A DNA stretch of 20,720 bases from positions 1 through 20,720 of the forward strand of contig DAOUFU010000309.1 in assembly GCA_034429275.1 (NCBI GenBank), read 5' to 3'. Both the position numbers and the translations under genes were made by a program. Shown here piece after piece: positions 15,357-20,720 of the stretch. Numbering within the stretch: position 1 is the stretch's first letter; the number at the start of each line of letters is the position of its first letter. Below the pieces are notes generated by a model. That model saw only the letters and a list, made by a program, of their open reading frames with translations, had not been told where the DNA came from and ran no database searches. The DNA comes from DAOUFU01 sp034429275. GTDB lineage: Bacteria > Chloroflexota > Anaerolineae > Aggregatilineales > Aggregatilineaceae.

Positions 15357-16741
15357 GTGTGGCAACGATGCAAAAAGCAACGTCCATTGTGATGACCTGC
15401 CTGGTTCTGTCCGGCGCTGTGCTGGCAAACGTGGCCTCTGCACAGACAGACGGCCCAAAAGCCAACACACCGATCGAACACGTGCTGATCCTGATGCAGG
15501 AAAACCATTCCTTCGACAACTACTTCGGCACCTATCCCGGCGCGAATGGTTTCCCGCCGGATACCTGTATGCCGGTCGATCCTTTTGATCCCGACAATAC
15601 CGAATGCGTCAGGCCGTTTCGCATCGCAGGCGGCGATGTCGAGCTAGACGATCCTGACCACAGCGACGAAACGCACGCCATCCAATACAACAACGGCGAA
15701 ATGAACGGGTTTGTCTATGCGCTGAACCGCCGTAACCAGGACGGTCGCCTGGCGATGGCGTACTATGACGGCGAGGACCTGCCCTACTACTGGAATATCG
15801 CGGACGAGTACGTGCTGTTCGACAACTTCTTCAGTTCGGTTCACGGCGGCAGCTTCGACAATCACCTTTATTGGGTGGCAGCTACCGACGGGCGAAAAGA
15901 AGGCCTGTCGCTGCAAGAATCGCTGGCCCAAACGCCGACCATCTTCGACCAGCTTGAGGAAGCCGGTATCTCGTGGAAGTTCTACGTCCAGAACTACGAC
16001 CCGGACCTGAACTACCGGACCGCTCATCTCTACCCCGCCAACCGGGCATCTCAGGTGATCTGGGTGCCGCTGTTGAACTTCGACCGCTTCCTGGATGACC
16101 CGGTGCTGTCAAGCAAAATCGTGGACATGGATGAATATTTCGCCGACCTGGTGAACGGCACTCTGCCGAACGTGGCCTTCATGGTCCCTTCCGGGCCGAG
16201 CGAACACCCGCCATCAAGCGTGATTTCCGGCCAGCGTTTCGTCAAGACGCTCATCCAGGCGCTGATGCAGAGCCGCTACTGGGACAAAGCGCTGTTTTCG
16301 TGGACCTATGACGACTGGGGCGGCTGGTACGACCATGTCCCCCCACCCAAAGTGGACGAAGACGGCTACGGGTTCCGCGTGCCCGCGCTGCTGGTGAGCG
16401 CCTATGCCAAACGCGGCCATATCGACAGCACGCAGCTAGATTACACCTCGTACCTGCGGTTCATTCAGGACAACTGGGGCCTGGAGCCGCTGGCTGCCCG
16501 CGACGCGCAGGCCAACAGCATCATCAGCGCGCTGGATTTCACCCAGCCGCCGCGCGAGGCCAGGTTCCTGCCGTTCGAGCGCATGAGCGAGGAAGTCAAG
16601 GCCGAGCCGGATCGCCGGATTATCTACCTGCTCTACGGGTCGATGATTGTGGTGGCGGGCGGCTTCTTCGTGGCGCTGCTGACAGGACTGCCCGGTCGCA
16701 TCATGCGATCACAACAGAGGGCTGAGGGAGAAACATCGTGA
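15353..16741 (+). CDS. Secreted phosphoesterase (phospholipase C / AcpA family) with C-terminal membrane anchor
   Basis: A 462-residue protein. It has a signal peptide to about residue 30 (ANVASA-QTD). The phosphoesterase family opening VLILMQENHSFDNYFGTY is at 44-61, the GGSFDNHLYW segment at 165-174 and FSWTYDDWGGWYDHVPPP at 315-332, all hallmarks of the bacterial phospholipase C/acid phosphatase AcpA family. The C-terminus has one membrane segment (about 423-446) followed by a short basic tail, so the enzyme should be anchored with its active site outside. The family cleaves phosphodiesters or phosphomonoesters; the substrate here is unknown, and lipid-phosphate or glycan-phosphate links are plausible. 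The GTG at 15353 overlaps the previous stop (GTGA); the ATG at 15368 is an alternative. It overlaps the next gene by 4 nt. Confidence 0.92.
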   Translation: MSVATMQKATSIVMTCLVLSGAVLANVASAQTDGPKANTPIEHVLILMQENHSFDNYFGTYPGANGFPPDTCMPVDPFDPDNTECVRPFRIAGGDVELDDPDHSDETHAIQYNNGEMNGFVYALNRRNQDGRLAMAYYDGEDLPYYWNIADEYVLFDNFFSSVHGGSFDNHLYWVAATDGRKEGLSLQESLAQTPTIFDQLEEAGISWKFYVQNYDPDLNYRTAHLYPANRASQVIWVPLLNFDRFLDDPVLSSKIVDMDEYFADLVNGTLPNVAFMVPSGPSEHPPSSVISGQRFVKTLIQALMQSRYWDKALFSWTYDDWGGWYDHVPPPKVDEDGYGFRVPALLVSAYAKRGHIDSTQLDYTSYLRFIQDNWGLEPLAARDAQANSIISALDFTQPPREARFLPFERMSEEVKAEPDRRIIYLLYGSMIVVAGGFFVALLTGLPGRIMRSQQRAEGETS

Positions 16742-18519
16742 ACGGTTATCGCTTGCGCCTCATCCTGTGCTTGCTCATAGGTCTTTTGGGCGCGGCTTCG
16801 GCGGTTGTGGCGCAGGATGATTCTCGCCTGGAAGCCAGGCTGTATCTCGAACCCCTGGAGCCGCAGGCAGTCGGGACACGGCCCACCATCACGGCGCGCC
16901 TTGTCGGCGAGGACGGAAGAGCCAACCCCAACAAGGTGCTGAAGCTCTACCTGGATGGCGAGCCGGTGCGCCAGGTGCGAACCGATGACCTGGGGCTGGC
17001 GGACATCCGGATCAGCCGCGACCTGCCCATCGGCGAATACCAGGTCAAGGTAATGTTCGAGGGCACCGAGGCCTATCAACCGGCCAGCGCCTCGATGACC
17101 CTGGTGGTGCGCCCCATCCAGCTCACCATCGAGACGGTGCCCGCGGTGGCCGATGTCCGGTTTATGCTCGATGACCAGCCGTTCGTCAGCGGCGCGGACG
17201 GGCTGGCCGTGGTCGAAATCGGCGAGCCGGGCACCTACCAGGTGCAGGTGATGGACGTGGATGACATCCAGGTCAACCCGGAGACTCGCGTCACATTCTC
17301 GCGCTGGGCGGACGCGGGCTTCGAGCCGGTCCGCACCGTCGAGGTGCGCCGCGATACCCGCCTCCAGGTGGGGTTCAACACCAGCCACCCCATCGGCTTG
17401 AGCTTTGTGGACTTCTTCCGTAACCCGGTCGATGAATCGCGGGTGCCTTCGGTGACCTTCAAGCGCAGCGATGGCCGTTACTTCACGTATGAGAGCACCG
17501 ATCCGCAGTGGCTGACGGCCTCTCGCGTGATGCGGCGCAAGGAAGGGTTGGAAGCCTCGCCCCTGTTGTACTCGGTGGAAAGCGTGATGGTGGATGGGAC
17601 CAATGCCATCAACCGCTATCAGCAGCGCTTTTATGTCGAGCACAGCGACACCTGGACGATTGAGCTGCTGCTCTATTCCGCGCGCATTCAGGCCGCGGAT
17701 GCCGTGTTTGGGTTTTCGCTCGGTGATGGCATCCTGCTTCAATACCCCGATGGACACACCGAGACCTTCAAGTTTGACGACAACGGGAGCGTGTTCATCC
17801 CGTCGCTGGCGCGCGGCCTGTACCATGTTCAGGTCCAGGGCGCTGCCGGCATGGCTCCCCTGACCCCCATCGCCCTGTCGAAAGACCAGGATGTGACCTT
17901 GAAGGTGTTGAGCGTGTTCGACATCGCGGCGGCGATCGCGCTGGGCACGATCGGGGCGCTGGCGCTGCTGCTGTACAAACGTCCCCACATCCTGGGGCTG
18001 GTGTTCGGCTGGGTGCCGCGCCCACGCAAGGCCCGACCTCAGCCCGTCCCCGCGCCCGCACTGGCGGCAGCTTCGCCGGTGCCCGACCCGATGGTAGCCG
18101 TCACCCCCGTGCCGGTAGACCAGGTGGTGAATGTGGCCGGGCTGACTCCGAATGGGGAAATGTGGCTGCTGGAGCGCTATCACCCGAATGGATTCGCCTG
18201 CCCTCACTGCGGGCACGTCAAAGCACGCATCGCGCGCGAAGATCGGCGAAGCGGCCTGACGGTGTATCACTGCTGCTCTTGCCAGAAGCAGTACACGCTG
18301 TATACCGGCACGCCGCTGGAGGGCAGTCACCTCACGCTTGCACAGAGCAGGCGGCTGGCTCTCGATGGATCGCTCAACCCGTCTCAATTGGCCAAAGAGC
18401 TTGGGCTGACCCCCAAGACCGTGCGGAAATGGCAGCAGCGCTTGCAGGCAGCCGCCGGTTCGCCAGGTGCGCAGAGTGATTCGGTGGAGGCGCTGCCTTC
18501 CAGCGTTGAGCACACATGA
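16738..18519 (+). CDS. Membrane-spanning protein: outside Ig-like domains, inside zinc ribbon and helix-turn-helix
   Basis: A 593-residue protein that matches no single family I know. A signal peptide (about 1-26, SAVVAQ-DD) is followed by an Ig-like domain (about 32-126, LYLDGEPVRQVRTDDLG, typical of Big_3-like repeats) and further beta-rich sequence to about 390. One membrane segment lies at 394-413, followed by basic YKRPH and RPRKARPQ, which puts the C-terminus inside. A Pro/Ala-rich linker (about 425-465) leads to a four-Cys zinc ribbon, CPHC at 488-491 and CCSC at 512-515. Next come YTGTPLEGSHLTL and a helix-turn-helix, QLAKELGLTPKTVRKWQ (550-566). The ribbon, the TGT-x-GSHL segment and the HTH resemble the front of IS1595/ISXO2 transposases, without the DDE catalytic domain. 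It may be a membrane-tethered DNA-binding sensor (inference). The GTG at 16738 overlaps the previous stop by 4 nt. Confidence 0.85.
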   Translation: MNGYRLRLILCLLIGLLGAASAVVAQDDSRLEARLYLEPLEPQAVGTRPTITARLVGEDGRANPNKVLKLYLDGEPVRQVRTDDLGLADIRISRDLPIGEYQVKVMFEGTEAYQPASASMTLVVRPIQLTIETVPAVADVRFMLDDQPFVSGADGLAVVEIGEPGTYQVQVMDVDDIQVNPETRVTFSRWADAGFEPVRTVEVRRDTRLQVGFNTSHPIGLSFVDFFRNPVDESRVPSVTFKRSDGRYFTYESTDPQWLTASRVMRRKEGLEASPLLYSVESVMVDGTNAINRYQQRFYVEHSDTWTIELLLYSARIQAADAVFGFSLGDGILLQYPDGHTETFKFDDNGSVFIPSLARGLYHVQVQGAAGMAPLTPIALSKDQDVTLKVLSVFDIAAAIALGTIGALALLLYKRPHILGLVFGWVPRPRKARPQPVPAPALAAASPVPDPMVAVTPVPVDQVVNVAGLTPNGEMWLLERYHPNGFACPHCGHVKARIAREDRRSGLTVYHCCSCQKQYTLYTGTPLEGSHLTLAQSRRLALDGSLNPSQLAKELGLTPKTVRKWQQRLQAAAGSPGAQSDSVEALPSSVEHT

Positions 18520-19598
18520 CTCATGCCAAACGCCTGGTGTTGACGATCGGTCTCGCACTGTGGGCGGTGTGCACTGCCGCGCCCGCGGTAACGGCACGGT
18601 CGGAAATCTCTCCGATCCCGATGCTGGCCTACTACTACATCTGGTTCGATACCCAGTCGTGGAACCGGGCCAAGACCGATTACCCGCTGCTGGGGCGCTA
18701 TAGCAGTGACGACCGCGCCGTCATGGAAGAGCATGTCCGGCTCGCCAAAGAGGCCGGGCTGGACGGCTTCATCGTGAGCTGGAAGAGCACCTATACGCTC
18801 GACCGCCGCCTGGAGCAGTTGATGGACGTGGCGGCAGAGCAGGATTTTGCGCTGTGGATCATCTACCAGGGGCTGGACTTTGAGCGGCAGCCGCTGCCGG
18901 TGGACCGCATCATCAACGACCTTGAGTACTTCGTGGATACCTATGCCATGCACCCGGCCTATGCGATGTATGACCGCCCGGTGGTGATCCTTTCGGGCAC
19001 GTGGGAATTCAGCGCAGACGAGATCGGGACCATTTATGGTCACTTTCGGGACCAGTTGTATTTGCTGGGGTCCGAGCGCAACGTGGAGGGCTATCTGCGC
19101 ATCGCCAACGTGGTGCACGGCAATGCTTACTACTGGTCGTCGGTGGACCCGCTGACGTATCCGGGCTATGAGGACAAGCTGAGCGAAATGGCAGCCGCCA
19201 TACACGCCCGGCGCGGAATCTGGGTCGCCCCGGCGGCCCCCGGTTTCGATGCGCGGCTGATCGGCGGCACGCGCGTGATCGAGCGGCGCGACGGCCAGAC
19301 TCTGCGCGATGAGCTAACCGCCGCCATCCATTCCAATCCCGATGCCATCGGCATCATCAGTTGGAATGAGTTCAGCGAGAATACGCACATCGAGCCGAGC
19401 GAGAACTATGGCCGGATGGCGCTGGATGTGTTGATGCGCCGGCAAACCAGCCAGGGGCCGCGCGTGACGAACTTTGACTCGAGCGATCAGGGCGAAGGCG
19501 AAGCCCGGCTGGTTTATCAACCGGCCATCCTGCTGGGTCTATTTTTGCTGACAGTTTTCAGCGTTTCGGTCGTTCTACGCCGCAAAACGGCGGTGTAG
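18516..19598 (+). CDS. Secreted, membrane-anchored GH99-like (endo-alpha-mannosidase/GH71-like) glycosidase
   Basis: A 360-residue protein with a signal peptide (about 1-27). The GH99-like opening is MLAYYYIWFD at 36-45, followed by PLLGRYSSDD, EHVRLAKEAGLDGFIVSW (72-89) and, near the C-terminal end of the barrel, IISWNEFSENTHIEPSENYG (280-299), which carries the conserved acidic residues of the GH99/GH71 group. A single membrane segment at about 336-354 ends in RRKTAV, so the barrel should sit outside, tethered to the membrane. GH99 enzymes cut internal alpha-mannosidic links; the true substrate here is unknown. The ATG overlaps the preceding stop by 4 nt (18516-18519), so it is translationally coupled to the putative sensor. 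Confidence 0.88.
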   Translation: MTHAKRLVLTIGLALWAVCTAAPAVTARSEISPIPMLAYYYIWFDTQSWNRAKTDYPLLGRYSSDDRAVMEEHVRLAKEAGLDGFIVSWKSTYTLDRRLEQLMDVAAEQDFALWIIYQGLDFERQPLPVDRIINDLEYFVDTYAMHPAYAMYDRPVVILSGTWEFSADEIGTIYGHFRDQLYLLGSERNVEGYLRIANVVHGNAYYWSSVDPLTYPGYEDKLSEMAAAIHARRGIWVAPAAPGFDARLIGGTRVIERRDGQTLRDELTAAIHSNPDAIGIISWNEFSENTHIEPSENYGRMALDVLMRRQTSQGPRVTNFDSSDQGEGEARLVYQPAILLGLFLLTVFSVSVVLRRKTAV

Positions 19599-19603
19599 GC
19601 GTT

Positions 19604-19625
19604 CCCGCGCCTGCCGGCACGCGGG
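19604..19625 (+). other. GC-rich hairpin between genes
   Basis: CCCGCG (19604-19609) pairs with CGCGGG (19620-19625), enclosing the self-complementary TGCCGGCA with a CC bulge. No T tract follows, so it is not a standard intrinsic terminator. It lies in the 125-nt gap after the GH99-like gene and could affect mRNA processing or downstream expression. Confidence 0.25.
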
Positions 19626-19723
19626 GCGAGTCATCCAGCGACATCAGCGACATCGTGGATCAACAGTCTGGCAGCAGGTTCGTGCATTACCCTGAAAGAC
19701 GATCAGGAACAGGACGGAAACTC

Positions 19724-20302
19724 ATGGCTAAATCGAGCAGCAGGAGTCCGCAGCAAAAACCGTTCAATTCACCGACCAGGCCAGCCGCGTCCGGTCAGCG
19801 GTCGCGGGGGCTGTCTTTGCTGCTGGGGGCGGTCATCTTCCTCGCCTTGGTGGTAGCGGGCCTGGTCGCTGTCAACGCGCTGTCGCAGAACGAGTCGGAA
19901 TCGTCTGGCGGCGGTACAAACGCAACCTCCACGCTGCCGCCTACCGATGTGCCGCCTACTGAGGCCCCACAAGAGGTCGCCCTGCAGCAGCAGGTGCGCG
20001 ACTGGGTGCAGGCTGTTGAAGGGGTGACGCAGGTCCTGACCCTGGATATTGACGTGCCCGGTGATGAGCCGCCGCTGATCTATGCCGAGCTTGAAGTTGA
20101 ACCCGGCTTCAACACTACCAGCGTGCCGAACCAGCTCGTTGCCAAAGTCAGCGAAATCCTCGGTGCCAGCCAGTACAGCGACGTGGTCGTGATCATGAAC
20201 GACGGCACGCTGGTGACCGAATACACGCTGAACCTTGAGAGCGGCGGGTGGAACGAAACCATCCTGACCAGCAGCGCCCCCAGTTCGACGCCGTCGAATT
20301 AG
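19724..20302 (+). CDS. Hypothetical membrane-anchored protein with extracytoplasmic domain
   Basis: A 192-residue protein starting MAKSSSRSPQ; the ATG at 19724 has AGGA 9 nt upstream and is preferred to an in-frame start at 19655. The N-terminal 28 residues are basic and Ser/Pro-rich, followed by one membrane segment (about 30-52), so the rest should be outside. A Ser/Thr/Pro linker (about 55-85, with TSTLPPTDVPPTEAPQ) leads to a compact domain at about 86-180 with alternating strand-like stretches (VLTLDIDV, IYAELEVEPG, DVVVIMNDG). I do not recognise the domain. The gene follows the GH99-like gene after 125 nt and precedes a secreted Ig-like protein by 26 nt, so a surface role is likely, but the function is unknown. 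Confidence 0.75.
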   Translation: MAKSSSRSPQQKPFNSPTRPAASGQRSRGLSLLLGAVIFLALVVAGLVAVNALSQNESESSGGGTNATSTLPPTDVPPTEAPQEVALQQQVRDWVQAVEGVTQVLTLDIDVPGDEPPLIYAELEVEPGFNTTSVPNQLVAKVSEILGASQYSDVVVIMNDGTLVTEYTLNLESGGWNETILTSSAPSSTPSN

Positions 20303-20315
20303 CGGCATCAGGAGC

Positions 20316-20320
20316 AGGAG
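20316..20320 (+). promoter_or_regulatory. Strong ribosome binding site
   Basis: AGGAG 8 nt before the ATG at 20329. It fixes the start of the last, truncated gene. Confidence 0.6.
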
Positions 20321-20328
20321 CAGATCGT

Positions 20329-20720
20329 ATGAGCGCGCATAGAAGACACACGAGTCAACTCTCCCGGTGGTGGTTCGCTGCGATCATCCTGCTGGCGGGG
20401 CTGCTGCTGCCCGAATCGGCATCGGCAGCGCCCGTTTGCCGCACGACGACCTATTCGTCGTACAGCGTCGAACTGTGCATTGTGAATCCGGCGGACGGGG
20501 CCACGATCTCAGGTGTGCCGACGGTCGATGCCACCATCACCTTGAGCGGCTCACCGCCCAACATCGGCAAGCTGATCTTTTACTTGAATAACGAATACCT
20601 GCTGACCGATTTCAAGTCGCCCTATTCGTTCAAGCTGCCCACCACCAAGTTTGTGGACGGCACCTATACCCTGTCAGTCGAAGCCAGCATGGGTGATGGC
20701 CGGGTCACGCAGCGCGCCTC
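20329..20720 (+). CDS. Secreted Ig-like domain protein, C-terminus cut by window edge
   Basis: The frame opens at the ATG at 20329 and is still open at the right edge (130 codons visible). It starts MSAHRRHTSQ with a classical signal peptide: basic start, WWFAAIILLAGLLLP core and a cleavage site near SASA-AP at residue 34. After a short Cys-containing stretch comes a bacterial Ig-like domain from about residue 52: NPADGATISGVPTVDATI, IGKLIFYLNNEYLL, KFVDGTYTLSVEA. This form (NPADGATVSG..., F/Y-x-V/L-D/N, DGTYTL) is common in large secreted Chloroflexota proteins, often ahead of an enzyme domain that would lie outside this window. It is probably part of the same plus-strand gene set; its full function cannot be judged. 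Confidence 0.8.
   Translation, partial: MSAHRRHTSQLSRWWFAAIILLAGLLLPESASAAPVCRTTTYSSYSVELCIVNPADGATISGVPTVDATITLSGSPPNIGKLIFYLNNEYLLTDFKSPYSFKLPTTKFVDGTYTLSVEASMGDGRVTQRA

Noticed and set aside
18180..18450. Remnant of an insertion sequence, because the zinc ribbon and HTH look transposase-like
   Set aside because: The segment is in frame with the rest of the protein, follows a proper linker, and has no terminal inverted repeats or DDE domain nearby. A domain fusion fits better than a recent insertion.
16633..18597. Long open frame (654 codons) on the minus strand opposite the Ig/zinc-ribbon/HTH gene
   Set aside because: It is antisense to a gene with clear domains, is rich in His, Arg and Gln as expected of a GC-rich shadow frame, and shows no family motif.
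19636..19653. Tandem 9-base repeat CAGCGACAT x2
   Set aside because: Only two copies in a short intergenic gap; easily due to chance, with no link to a mobile element or array.

Overview
This window looks like bacterial chromosomal DNA with a GC content of roughly 60 % (hand-counted samples only). The style fits a Chloroflexota (Anaerolineae-like) organism: long multidomain glycan proteins, Pro/Thr-rich extracytoplasmic linkers, GT39 and GH99-like surface enzymes, and long runs of translationally coupled genes. That placement is inference; no rRNA or marker gene is present. I see no tRNA, rRNA, CRISPR array or intact insertion sequence. Coding density is very high.

Left half, minus strand (about 1 to 10997): one polysaccharide biosynthesis and export operon, read right to left. 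It begins with a Wzm-type ABC permease and a Wzt-type ATPase carrying a C-terminal extension. An FkbM-family methyltransferase, a family 2 glycosyltransferase and a glutamine-dependent asparagine synthetase follow. Next come a glycosyltransferase fused to a left-handed beta-helix acyltransferase, two class I SAM methyltransferases, an NAD-dependent sugar epimerase/dehydratase, and a group 1 glycosyltransferase cut by the left edge. From the asparagine synthetase onward every junction overlaps by 4 to 14 nt. The cluster would assemble a modified (methylated, acylated, possibly amidated) glycan inside the cell and export it through the Wzm/Wzt pump.

Centre (10998 to 11431): a divergent control region. 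It holds a good minus-strand promoter, a very AT-rich block (41 of 50 bases at 11101-11150 are A/T), a plus-strand promoter with a short inverted repeat over its -10, and a leader of about 245 nt.

Right half, plus strand (11432 to the right edge): a second tightly packed operon for membrane and surface functions. It encodes a three-part protein (dolichol-phosphate-mannose-synthase-like GT2, GtrA-like membrane domain, HprK-like P-loop domain), a GT39/ArnT-like membrane glycosyltransferase, and a secreted phosphoesterase with a C-terminal membrane anchor. A membrane-spanning protein follows, with outside Ig-like domains and an inside zinc ribbon plus helix-turn-helix resembling the front end of an IS1595-type transposase. 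After it come a secreted, anchored GH99-like glycosidase, a small membrane-anchored protein of unknown function, and the start of a secreted Ig-like protein. My reading, as a hypothesis, is a lipid-linked sugar donor pathway feeding surface glycosylation, with trimming enzymes outside and a possible membrane-tethered DNA-binding sensor. The triple fusion and the Ig/zinc-ribbon/HTH protein are the most unusual items in the window.
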